Shown one piece after another: positions 22,784-30,716 of a DNA stretch of 64,000 bases (positions within the stretch are counted from its first letter, which is position 1; every line of letters starts with the position of its first letter). The notes beneath the pieces are model-generated. The model did no database searches, was not told where the DNA came from, and worked only from the letters and a program-made list of their open reading frames with translations. The DNA is from Pseudoflavonifractor_A sp022772585 (GTDB lineage Bacteria > Bacillota > Clostridia > Oscillospirales > Oscillospiraceae): positions 7,311-71,310 of the forward strand of contig NZ_JBQHUB010000014.1 of assembly GCF_052065415.1 (NCBI RefSeq), given 5' to 3'. Position numbers and translations under genes: made by a program.

Positions 22784-23629
22784 TTACTTCTCGATGACAG
22801 ACTCCTGCACGCCGTAGGTGGTGGCGGTCTCCATCACGGTACCGGCGTCATAGGCTTCCTTCCAGAAGCTGTTGAAGGCATCCGCCAGATCGGAGCCCTT
22901 GCGGAAGGCCACGCCGTACTCCTCGCTGTTGAGCTGCACGGTGTAGGTCAGGTCAGGATAGCTGGTGCCCTCGCCGATCATGGCGCCGGCCATCAGCAGG
23001 TCGATGACACAGGCGTCGGAGGCGCCGGAGGCCACTTCCATCAGGGCGTCGGCCTGGGTCTGCTTGGCCACGTAGGGCAGATTGAGTTCGTCCAGCTGCT
23101 TGGCGCCGGCGGAGCCGTTCTCCACGGCGAAGCTCAGGCCGCTCAGGCTCTCCACGGTCTGGTAATCAGCGGCCCTGTCGGCGGCCACCACCACCACCTG
23201 GCCATTGTTGCAGTAAGGCTCAGAGGTGGCGGCGCCGGCCTTCACCTCTTCGGTGAGGGTCATGCCGTTCCACACGCAGTCAATGCCCTTGGTCTCCAGC
23301 TCCATCAGCTTGTTGTCCCAGTTGATCTCCAGGAACTCCACCTGGACGCCCAGGCTCTCAGCGAAGGCCCTGGCCATGTCTGCGTCAAAGCCGATCCACT
23401 CGCCGGCGTCATTCTTGTAGTCCATGGGCTCGAAGTCGGTCATACCCACCACCAGGGTGCCCTTGTCCTTCACATAGGCCACATCGCTGTCAGTGACCTT
23501 GATATCGGTAGGGGCGTCGGTACCGCCGATAGGCGCTTCACTGGGCTTGGCAGCCTGACCGCCGGAGCAGGCGGCCAGCGAGAGCCCCATAGCCCACGCC
23601 AGGGCCAGGGCAAGCAGTTTCTTCTTCAT
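22784..23629 (-). CDS. Polar amino-acid ABC transporter, substrate-binding lipoprotein
   Basis: 281 residues. A lipoprotein signal peptide ends in LSLAACSGG, with lipidation expected at the Cys near residue 21. The mature part is a type II periplasmic-binding fold: LVVGMTDFEPMDYKNDAGEW (ligand region), GFDADMARAFAESLG and FLEINWDNK. The Asp/Met-rich pocket fits a polar or acidic amino acid, but the ligand cannot be fixed. GGAGG precedes ATG. It leads the operon from its own promoter. Confidence 0.92.
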   Translation of the reverse strand: MKKKLLALALAWAMGLSLAACSGGQAAKPSEAPIGGTDAPTDIKVTDSDVAYVKDKGTLVVGMTDFEPMDYKNDAGEWIGFDADMARAFAESLGVQVEFLEINWDNKLMELETKGIDCVWNGMTLTEEVKAGAATSEPYCNNGQVVVVAADRAADYQTVESLSGLSFAVENGSAGAKQLDELNLPYVAKQTQADALMEVASGASDACVIDLLMAGAMIGEGTSYPDLTYTVQLNSEEYGVAFRKGSDLADAFNSFWKEAYDAGTVMETATTYGVQESVIEK

Positions 23630-23687
23630 ATGCGATTCCTCCGTAAGTACATGTTAATGCGGCTCACTGCCGCGGCGTTGCTTTAGT

Positions 23688-23716
23688 ATATTAACATATT
23701 GAAGAGGTTTTGTGAA
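23688..23716 (-). promoter_or_regulatory. Promoter of the amino-acid ABC operon
   Basis: On the minus strand: TTCACA (complement of 23711-23716), 17-bp spacer, TAATAT (complement of 23688-23693), about 60 bp before the lipoprotein start. Confidence 0.65.
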
Positions 23717-23819
23717 GGGGGAACCGCGATTTTTTCAATTTCTTTTTTTCCGCGGGACTCCATCTCATTTTTTTGCCGGAAAACCGCATCCTGCAGGACA
23801 CAGGACATACCTTTAAAAA

Positions 23820-23853
23820 CAGAAAGCGGAGCGCTCCGCCGCTCCGCTTTCTG
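23820..23853 (-). terminator. Terminator of the mobA-like gene
   Basis: Thirteen-bp stem CAGAAAGCGGAGC (23820-23832) with GCTCCGCTTTCTG (23841-23853). On the minus strand a TTTTTAAA tract follows. Confidence 0.8.
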
Positions 23854-23856
23854 TCC

Positions 23857-24450
23857 TTACTCTTCTTTCAGCAGCGTCCGGGCCTTCTCCCACTCCTCGG
23901 GACGGTTGGCGTTAAAGAGGGACCGCTCCAGGTCGAAGCCGGTCAGCTCTCCCTCGTCCACATAGGCCACGGTCACAAAAGGAAACAGCCCCTTGACAAA
24001 GGAGCGCCGTCCCTCCTCCAGGCTTCTGGTGACCACAGGCAGGCAGGTCCTCCGGTACAGGGCGAAAAGGGGCTCCACCCGTCCGTCGGTCCGGCGGATG
24101 ATGCACACGTCGGCCTCTCCCATTCGTCCGGCCAGGAGCCGGGCCAGTCCCTCGTCACCGAAGGGCATGTCCACCGCCGTCAGGAACACCGCGTCTCCCT
24201 TCAGGGCGGTAAGGGCGGCTTCCAGCCCTGCCATGGGGCCGGCGCCGGGATGGAGGTCGAACAGGGCAGGTACCCCTGCCGGCAGGGGCCGCTCCTCCGT
24301 CCCCACCGCCACGGCCACGCCGCCAAACACGTTCCGCCAGCGCTCTACGCCCCGCTCCAGCAACGTACCGCCCTCCACCGGCAGAGTGCCTTTATCTCTT
24401 CCCATCCGGCTGGATCTTCCGCCGGTAAGGATCACTGTCGTAACATTCAA
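23857..24450 (-). CDS. Molybdenum cofactor guanylyltransferase (MobA-like)
   Basis: 197 residues. The nucleotidyltransferase signature LTGGRSSRMGRDK is at the N terminus, HPGAGPMAGLEAAL contacts guanine, and TAVDMPF carries the Mg-binding Asp. Length and motif order match MobA, which attaches GMP to molybdopterin; related nucleotidyltransferases are a possible alternative. No other molybdenum cofactor gene is nearby. It is monocistronic, with its own terminator. Confidence 0.82.
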   Translation of the reverse strand: MNVTTVILTGGRSSRMGRDKGTLPVEGGTLLERGVERWRNVFGGVAVAVGTEERPLPAGVPALFDLHPGAGPMAGLEAALTALKGDAVFLTAVDMPFGDEGLARLLAGRMGEADVCIIRRTDGRVEPLFALYRRTCLPVVTRSLEEGRRSFVKGLFPFVTVAYVDEGELTGFDLERSLFNANRPEEWEKARTLLKEE

Positions 24451-24639
24451 TCCCGGGACCTCCTTGTCCGCGCACCCTCTGTACCGGGAGGGCAGCGTCT
24501 GTCTGCGCTATCCCCATTTTAACAGACCCCGCCGGGACTGGCAAGTTTTTCCCCCCGAATAGAACCCCCGTTTTTTCCATATCCTCTACATTGTAAAACA
24601 CAGCGATTCAACCTTTGTACTTGTACTGGAGGAACTGCC

Positions 24640-25770
24640 ATGAAAAAACTGGCCGCGGCCCTGCTGGCCGCTTCCCTGTTGGTCCTCCCCGCCGCCGCGG
24701 TGGCCGGCGCCCCTCAGGTGGAGGCGGGCGCCGCCGTGCTGATGGAGAAGGAAACCGGCGCCATCCTCTATGAGGATCACGCCCACGACAAGCTGGAACC
24801 CGCCAGCGTCACCAAGGTGATGACCCTGCTGCTGGTCATGGAGGCCGTGGACAGCGGCCGCCTTTCTCTGGACGATATGGTGACAGTATCGACCCATGCC
24901 GCCTCCATGGGCGGTTCTCAGGTCTATCTGAAGGAAAACGAGCAGATGTCGGTCAATGACATGCTCAAGGCCGTCACCGTGGTGTCGGGCAACGATGCCG
25001 CCGTGGCCCTGGCCGAGCATCTCTGCGGCAGCGAGGAGGGCTTTGTGGACAAGATGAACCAGCGTGCCGCCCAGCTGGGCATGGCGGACACCTGCTTCGT
25101 CAACTGTACCGGCCTGCCCGCCCCCGGACACCTTACCTCGGCCCACGATATCGCTGTTATGAGCCGTGAGCTCCTGTGCCATCCCAAGATCAAGAAGTAC
25201 TCCACCATCTGGATGGACTCCATCCGGGACGGGGCTTTCCAGCTTTCCAATACCAACAAGCTCATCCGTTTCTACGAGGGGGCCACCGGGCTCAAAACCG
25301 GCTCCACCGACGCGGCGGGCTACTGCCTCTCGGCCACCGCGGAGCGGGACGGCATGGAGCTCATCGCCGTGGTGCTCAAATCCCCCACCTCCGCCCAGCG
25401 CTTTGAGAGCGCCAAAAGCCTCCTGAATTTCGGCTTTGCCAATTACACTCTGATGGATGTGTGTCCCGCCCAGGCCCTGCCCCCCGTCCAAGTGCTGCTG
25501 GGACAACGGGAGACAGTCCAGCCCCGGCTGTCCCAGTCCAGCCGCATTCTGGTGGAACGGGACCAGGTCAATGCGGTGACCACCGAGCTGGAGCTGTGTG
25601 AGGACGTGGAAGCCCCGGTGGAGGAGGGGCAGATCCTGGGCCGGATGGTGGTCCGCGTTGGAGAAGAGGAGCGGCAGACCATTCCCATCGTCGCGGAGGA
25701 AGCCGTTGCCCGCATCACCATACCGGGTATTTTTTTACAATTTCTTTCCCATCTCTTTATGGCAGCCTGA
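24640..25770 (+). CDS. D-alanyl-D-alanine carboxypeptidase (DacF/PBP5 family)
   Basis: 376 residues with a signal peptide (residues 1-24, cleavage near VAGA). Active-site motifs: PASVTKVM (SxxK near residue 51), VVSGNDAA (SGN) and TGLKTGSTD (KTG). A beta-rich C-terminal domain follows and a hydrophobic end near GIFLQFLSHLFMAA may hold it at the membrane. It trims the terminal D-Ala of peptidoglycan stem peptides outside the cell. GGAGG precedes ATG and a strong terminator follows. Confidence 0.92.
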   Translation: MKKLAAALLAASLLVLPAAAVAGAPQVEAGAAVLMEKETGAILYEDHAHDKLEPASVTKVMTLLLVMEAVDSGRLSLDDMVTVSTHAASMGGSQVYLKENEQMSVNDMLKAVTVVSGNDAAVALAEHLCGSEEGFVDKMNQRAAQLGMADTCFVNCTGLPAPGHLTSAHDIAVMSRELLCHPKIKKYSTIWMDSIRDGAFQLSNTNKLIRFYEGATGLKTGSTDAAGYCLSATAERDGMELIAVVLKSPTSAQRFESAKSLLNFGFANYTLMDVCPAQALPPVQVLLGQRETVQPRLSQSSRILVERDQVNAVTTELELCEDVEAPVEEGQILGRMVVRVGEEERQTIPIVAEEAVARITIPGIFLQFLSHLFMAA

Positions 25771-25775
25771 TTCTC

Positions 25776-25815
25776 GGGGAGAGAGCGTCTTATTTCGCTC
25801 TCTCCCCAGCTTTTT
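25776..25815 (+). terminator. Terminator of the DD-carboxypeptidase gene
   Basis: Perfect 12-bp stem GGGGAGAGAGCG (25776-25787) with CGCTCTCTCCCC (25796-25807), then AGCTTTTT. Confidence 0.85.
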
Positions 25816-25876
25816 GCCCACTTTTTTCTCTCTTTTGTCCCCTTAAGTGTTTTATAGAAGAGACAGTGCCACGGCC

Positions 25877-25905
25877 TTGACGCTCCCAAATTTATGTTGT
25901 ATAAT
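25877..25905 (+). promoter_or_regulatory. Promoter of the glycogen operon
   Basis: TTGACG (25877-25882), 17-bp spacer, TATAAT (25900-25905). A near-consensus sigma-A promoter about 110 bp before glgB. Confidence 0.85.
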
Positions 25906-25956
25906 TTATACAAATAGGTGAGAAAGACTCCTATTGCTTATTATCACCTATGACAA

Positions 25957-25997
25957 CAAAAAACATCCCTTTTCTACTTTATCCGGGTGTTTTTTTG
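25957..25997 (+). promoter_or_regulatory. Attenuator-like hairpin in the glgB leader
   Basis: Arm CAAAAAACATCCC (25957-25969) pairs with GGGTGTTTTTTTG (25985-25997) with one bulge. The U-run is part of the stem, as in intrinsic terminators, and ends just before the glgB ribosome site. It lies inside the transcript made from the 25.9 kb promoter, so it could act as a leader terminator. Confidence 0.5.
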
Positions 25998-26014
25998 CCA
26001 AGGAGAGAATGCCT

Positions 26015-28069
26015 ATGAATCAGCCCTCAATGCTTCCCCCCGCCTTGACCTCTTTTCTGAATGGACAATCCGTCCGTGCGCAGGAATATCTGGGGTCTCA
26101 CGCCGAATGCCGGGATGGTACGGACGGTTATGTGTTCCGGGTGTGGGCGCCCCGTGCGGAATCGGTGGCCGTCATGGGAGATTTCAACGAGTGGAATGTT
26201 TCCGACCATCCCATGTCTCCCATCGGCGGCGGCGTGTGGGAGGGGTTCGTGCCCGGCCTGCAGCGGTTTGATACTTATAAATACGCCGTCCATACCCGGG
26301 ATGGCCGGGTCCTGGCCAAGGCCGATCCCTATGCCTTCCACGCCGAGACCCGTCCCGGCACCGCCTCCAAGCTCTATGAACTGGGCAGCTACCAGTGGGG
26401 CGACGACGGCTGGCTGGCGTGGCGCAAAAAGAACCCTGTTTACCACCGCCCGCTGAATATCTATGAAGTCCACCTGGGCTCCTGGCGCCGCACAGGCGAG
26501 GACGAGTTCCTCAGCTACCGGGAGATGGCCCGGTATCTGGTGCCCTATGTGAAGGAGATGGGCTTCACCCATGTGGAGCTGCTCCCCGTCACCGAGCATC
26601 CGCTGGACGCCTCCTGGGGTTACCAGTGCACCGGTTATTTCGCGGCCACCAGCCGCTTCGGCACCCCTGACGACTTCATGTATCTGGTGGACCAGCTCCA
26701 TCAGGCCGGCATCGGCGTCATTCTGGACTGGGTGCCCGCCCACTTCCCCAAGGACGCCTTCGGCCTGTATGAATTTGACGGTACCCCCTGCTATGAGTAC
26801 GCCGACCCCCGCAAGGGCGAGCACGCCGACTGGGGCACCCGGGTCTTTGACTACGGCCGCAACGAGGTCCGCTCCTTTCTTTTCTCCTCTGCCCTGTTCT
26901 GGCTGGAGCAGTACCATATCGACGGCCTGCGGGTGGACGCGGTGGCTTCCATGCTCTATCTGGACTACGGCCGCAGCGGCGGCGCATGGTGCCCCAACGT
27001 GTTCGGCGGACATGAGAACCTGGAGGCGGTGGACTTCCTCCAGAAACTCAACGGGCACATCTTCCTGGACCACCCCGACGTAATGATGATCGCCGAGGAG
27101 TCCACCGCCTGGCCCCGGGTATCCCACCCGGTGGGCGAGGGCGGCCTGGAGGGCGGCCTGGGCTTCAACCTGAAGTGGAACATGGGCTGGATGAACGACA
27201 TCACCCACTACATGAAGCTGGACCCCTATTTCCGGCAGTTCAACCACAGGGACATCACCTTCTCCCTGATGTACGCCTTTTCCGAGAATTTCGTGCTCCC
27301 CCTCTCCCATGATGAGGTGGTGCATATGAAGGGCTCCCTCATCGGCAAGATGCCGGGCACCGACGAGGAAAAATTCCCCGCCGTGCGGGCCTTCTATACT
27401 TATATGCTCACTCACCCGGGCAAGAAGCTGATCTTCATGGGCTCCGAGTTCGGCCAGTTCCACGAGTGGAAGTTCGACCACTCCCTGGACTGGCACCTGC
27501 TGGACCCGGAGCAGGATTACGCCCAGCGCCACATCCGGCTTCAGGGCTTCTTCCGCTCGGCCAACCAGTTCTACCTGGCCCACCCCGAGCTGTGGGAGCT
27601 GGATTTCTCCTGGGAGGGCTTCCAGTGGGTCTGCGCCGATGACAACCAGGCCAACTGCGCCTCCTTCCTCCGCAAGGACAAAAAGGGACATTTCCTTCTG
27701 ACCATCTGCAACTTCTCTCCCATCCACCGGGAAGGCTACCGCCTGGGCGTGCCCGACCCCGGCCGGTATGAGGTGGTCTTCAACACCGACGACGAGGCCT
27801 TCGGCGGAGCCGGTCTGGGCGACCGCAAGCCCATCAAGTCGGAGTATGTTCCCTGCCACGGCATGGAGCAGTCCATCACCATTGACCTGCCTCCCATGAG
27901 CGCGGTCATCCTGCGCTGTGTCAAGAAGTTCCCCCGCCGCCGCAAAAAGGAGGATATTGCCCTCAAGGAAAAGCCCGCGGCCAAGACGGCCAAGGCGGCC
28001 AAAAAGCCCGCCAAAACAGCTGCCGGGAAAACCGCCAAAAAGGCCGCCCCCAAGAAAGAAAAAGCCTGA
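26015..28069 (+). CDS. glgB: Glycogen branching enzyme GlgB with lysine-rich C-terminal tail
   Basis: 684 residues from ATG 26015, 9 bases after AAGGAG; ATG 26009 is only 3 bases from it. An N-terminal CBM48-like domain (GYVFRVWAPRAESVAVMGDF) precedes the GH13 barrel, with nucleophile Asp in DGLRVDAVASM, acid Glu in MIAEESTAW and Asp in LSHDEVVH. The enzyme makes alpha-1,6 branches. Unusually, after the last barrel strand residues 639-684 are almost only Lys, Ala, Pro and Arg (KKPAKTAAGKTAKKAAPKK), a disordered histone-H1-like tail not needed for catalysis. First gene of glgBCDAP. Confidence 0.95.
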   Translation: MNQPSMLPPALTSFLNGQSVRAQEYLGSHAECRDGTDGYVFRVWAPRAESVAVMGDFNEWNVSDHPMSPIGGGVWEGFVPGLQRFDTYKYAVHTRDGRVLAKADPYAFHAETRPGTASKLYELGSYQWGDDGWLAWRKKNPVYHRPLNIYEVHLGSWRRTGEDEFLSYREMARYLVPYVKEMGFTHVELLPVTEHPLDASWGYQCTGYFAATSRFGTPDDFMYLVDQLHQAGIGVILDWVPAHFPKDAFGLYEFDGTPCYEYADPRKGEHADWGTRVFDYGRNEVRSFLFSSALFWLEQYHIDGLRVDAVASMLYLDYGRSGGAWCPNVFGGHENLEAVDFLQKLNGHIFLDHPDVMMIAEESTAWPRVSHPVGEGGLEGGLGFNLKWNMGWMNDITHYMKLDPYFRQFNHRDITFSLMYAFSENFVLPLSHDEVVHMKGSLIGKMPGTDEEKFPAVRAFYTYMLTHPGKKLIFMGSEFGQFHEWKFDHSLDWHLLDPEQDYAQRHIRLQGFFRSANQFYLAHPELWELDFSWEGFQWVCADDNQANCASFLRKDKKGHFLLTICNFSPIHREGYRLGVPDPGRYEVVFNTDDEAFGGAGLGDRKPIKSEYVPCHGMEQSITIDLPPMSAVILRCVKKFPRRRKKEDIALKEKPAAKTAKAAKKPAKTAAGKTAKKAAPKKEKA

Positions 28070-28131
28070 GGATTCCCCAGGCAATATAGAACCGCTGACA
28101 GAAGAGAGGAGTTGTGTATCCGCTGACAAAG

Positions 28132-28152
28132 CCGGGCCGCGGCGCGGCCCGG
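28132..28152 (+). promoter_or_regulatory. Hairpin in the glgB-glgC gap
   Basis: Perfect stem CCGGGCCGC (28132-28140) with GCGGCCCGG (28144-28152) in the 142-bp gap before glgC. There is no T-run, so it is more likely an RNA-stability or processing element than a terminator. Confidence 0.45.
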
Positions 28153-28211
28153 TCTGGCCGGGAGAGGGATCTGGCCAGGCAAGTACAAATAACGCTAGAG
28201 GTGAACGTGTT

Positions 28212-29426
28212 ATGAAAAAGGAATGTGTCGCCATGCTTCTGGCTGGCGGGCAGGGCAGCCGTCTCTATGCTCTGACCAGCCACGTGGCCAAGCCCGCCGT
28301 ACCTTTCGGCGGAAAGTACCGTATCATCGACTTCCCGCTGTCCAATTGCGTCAACTCCGGTATCGACACCGTGGGCGTGCTGACCCAGTACCGCCCCCTG
28401 GAACTCAACGCCTATCTGGGCAACGGCCAGCCCTGGGACCTGGACCGTTCAGACGGCGGCGTCCATATCCTCCCGCCCTACATGCGGGAGGGCGAGCAGG
28501 GCACCTGGTACAAGGGCACTGCCAACGCCATCTATCAGAACATGGGCTTTATCGAGCTCTATGACCCGGACTATGTGGTCATATTGTCGGGCGACCACAT
28601 CTACAAGATGGACTATTCCAAGATGCTGGCCCAGCACAAGGCCACCGGCGCCGCCTGCACCATCTCGGTGCTGGAGGTCACGCTGGAGGAAGCCACCCGC
28701 TTCGGCATCATGAACGTGGACGAGAACGACGTCATCTACGAGTTCGAGGAGAAGCCCAAGCATCCCAAGAGCACCCTGGCCTCCATGGGCATCTACATCT
28801 TCACCTGGTCCAAGCTGAAGGAATACCTGATCGCCGACGAGGCCGATGAGAAGAGCTCCAACGACTTCGGCAAGAACATCATCCCCGCCATGCTGAATAA
28901 CCAGGAGAAGCTGGTGGCCTACCGCTTCAAGGGCTACTGGAAGGACGTGGGCACCATCGACTCCCTGTGGGACGCCAACATGGATATGCTCTCCCCCGAC
29001 AACGGCATCGACCTGTATGATACCGAGTGGCCCATCTTTGCCCGTACGCCCACCAAGCCGCCCCACTTCACCAGCCCCAACGCCAGGGTATCCCACGCCA
29101 TGGTCACCGGCGGCTGCGAGGTCTACGGCAATGTGGAAAACTCGGTACTCTTCCACTCGGTCATCGTGGAGGAGGGCGCCAACGTGCGCTACTCCATTCT
29201 CATGCCCGGCACTGTGGTCAAGGCAGGGGCCGTAGTGGAGTACGCAATCGTGGCGGAAAATACCGTCATCGGCCGGAATGCCCGGGTGGGTACGCCGCCC
29301 ACACCGGAGAGCGCCGGCCAGTGGGGCGTTGCCGTCATCGCCCAGAACCTGGAGATCGGTGACGGTGCGGTGGTCCCCGCCAAAGCCATGATCACCACCA
29401 ATGTGAAAGGAGGCGATGAGAGATGA
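28212..29426 (+). CDS. glgC: Glucose-1-phosphate adenylyltransferase catalytic subunit
   Basis: 404 residues from ATG 28212. The nucleotidyltransferase start MLLAGGQGSRLYALT, the FGGKYRIIDFPLSNC block, GTANAIYQN, and IVILSGDHIYKMDY-like Asp-bearing segment are present, with FEEKPKHP and a left-handed beta-helix C-terminal domain from about 300. It makes ADP-glucose, the donor for glycogen synthase. It overlaps glgD by ATGA, so both subunits are made together, as in other Firmicutes with heteromeric enzyme. Confidence 0.95.
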   Translation: MKKECVAMLLAGGQGSRLYALTSHVAKPAVPFGGKYRIIDFPLSNCVNSGIDTVGVLTQYRPLELNAYLGNGQPWDLDRSDGGVHILPPYMREGEQGTWYKGTANAIYQNMGFIELYDPDYVVILSGDHIYKMDYSKMLAQHKATGAACTISVLEVTLEEATRFGIMNVDENDVIYEFEEKPKHPKSTLASMGIYIFTWSKLKEYLIADEADEKSSNDFGKNIIPAMLNNQEKLVAYRFKGYWKDVGTIDSLWDANMDMLSPDNGIDLYDTEWPIFARTPTKPPHFTSPNARVSHAMVTGGCEVYGNVENSVLFHSVIVEEGANVRYSILMPGTVVKAGAVVEYAIVAENTVIGRNARVGTPPTPESAGQWGVAVIAQNLEIGDGAVVPAKAMITTNVKGGDER

Positions 29427-30541
29427 CCAACAGCCTGCACGGCATCATCTTTGCCTATCGCTCCAATCCCGACCTGCGTGAGCTGACCCAGCCCCGCAAC
29501 ACCTGCTCCGTCCCTTACGGCGGGCGCTACCGCGTGGTGGATTTCATGCTCTCCAATTTTGTCAACGCCGGAATCACCGACGTGGGCCTCATCGCTCACG
29601 CCAATTATCAGTCCCTGCTGGACCATGTAGGTTCCGGCAAGGATTGGGATCTTTCCCGCAAGCACGGCGGCCTGCGCATCCTGCCCCCCTTCAGCTATGC
29701 CGACAAGCGGGGCGACGGCAATTACCACGGCCGCATGGACGCCCTGGCCGGTGTCTATTCCTACCTCCAGAACATCCGGCAGGAGTATGTGGTGCTGGCC
29801 GGAGGCGACCTGGCCGTCAACCTGCCCCTTGCCGATATCTTTGAGTCCCACATCCAGAGCGGCGCCGACGTCACCGCCGTGTGCACCTCGGTTCTGAAGG
29901 GCCAGCCCCGCAGCTGCGACTACTTCACTGCGGACGCCGACGGGTTCGCCACCGACGTGGCCGTTCATCCCACCGAGGCCGCCGGCCTGGAGTCCCTGGA
30001 AGTGTACATCATGAGCAAGAAGCTGCTTCTGAGCCTGGTGGACCACTGTGCCGCCCACAATATCTCCTCCTTCAGCCACGGTGTGCTCCAGTCCATCATC
30101 CACACCCACAGGATCCATATCTACCAGTTCGACGGTTATGCCGCCCGGCTGCAGTCGGTCTCCGGCTATTTTGCCCGCAGCATGGAGCTGCTGGACCCCG
30201 CTGTCCGCGCCCAGCTCTTTGTGGATGACCGGCCCATCAAGACCAAGGACCAGTCCAACCCGTCCACCTATTACGGCCCTGACGCCAAGTCCATCAACTC
30301 CCTGGTGGCCGATGGCTGCGTCATCGAGGGCGAGGTGGAAAACTGCATCCTCTTCCGCGGCGTGCGGGTGGAGAAGGGCGCCCGGGTGTCTCACTGTGTG
30401 CTCATGCAGGGCACTGTCATCCAGGAAAATGCCGTACTCAAGTACACCATTACCGATAAAAACGTCCGCGTGACCCCCGAACGGATGCTTATGGGTCACT
30501 CCACCTATCCTTTAGCCATTGCCAAGAACGAAATCGTATAG
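29423..30541 (+). CDS. glgD: GlgD, regulatory subunit of ADP-glucose pyrophosphorylase
   Basis: 372 residues, homologous to GlgC but with a degenerate active site: the N-terminal loop reads GIIFAYRSNPDLRELTQPR instead of the GGxGxRL pyrophosphate-binding loop, and LAGGDLAVNLP replaces the usual GDH metal site. Such GlgD proteins are poor catalysts that raise GlgC activity in a GlgC/GlgD complex. The translational overlap with glgC supports complex formation. A large inverted repeat follows 26 bp downstream. Confidence 0.93.
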   Translation: MTNSLHGIIFAYRSNPDLRELTQPRNTCSVPYGGRYRVVDFMLSNFVNAGITDVGLIAHANYQSLLDHVGSGKDWDLSRKHGGLRILPPFSYADKRGDGNYHGRMDALAGVYSYLQNIRQEYVVLAGGDLAVNLPLADIFESHIQSGADVTAVCTSVLKGQPRSCDYFTADADGFATDVAVHPTEAAGLESLEVYIMSKKLLLSLVDHCAAHNISSFSHGVLQSIIHTHRIHIYQFDGYAARLQSVSGYFARSMELLDPAVRAQLFVDDRPIKTKDQSNPSTYYGPDAKSINSLVADGCVIEGEVENCILFRGVRVEKGARVSHCVLMQGTVIQENAVLKYTITDKNVRVTPERMLMGHSTYPLAIAKNEIV

Positions 30542-30567
30542 GAATTTGACATTATATCCTGCATGAA

Positions 30568-30681
30568 GCGAGAGACGAAGCTGTTTTTTCAACACTTCGT
30601 CTCTCGCCCTACCCGGAACCTTCTGTTATACTGGAGATACATCTCTTCTCATTCATTTTAACCACGCGCTTAAAATGAATG
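30568..30681 (+). promoter_or_regulatory. Two inverted repeats in the glgD-glgA gap
   Basis: GCGAGAGACGAAG (30568-30580) with CTTCGTCTCTCGC (30595-30607) is a perfect 13-bp stem. CATTCATTTTAA (30650-30661) with TTAAAATGAATG (30670-30681) is a perfect 12-bp stem. A TATACT (30627-30632) between them could be a -10 box, but I see no matching -35. They may terminate or process the glgBCD message ahead of glgA. Confidence 0.5.
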
Positions 30682-30716
30682 TGCACTGTACTGTGTGAAA
30701 GGAGCGTCCCCCCTTT

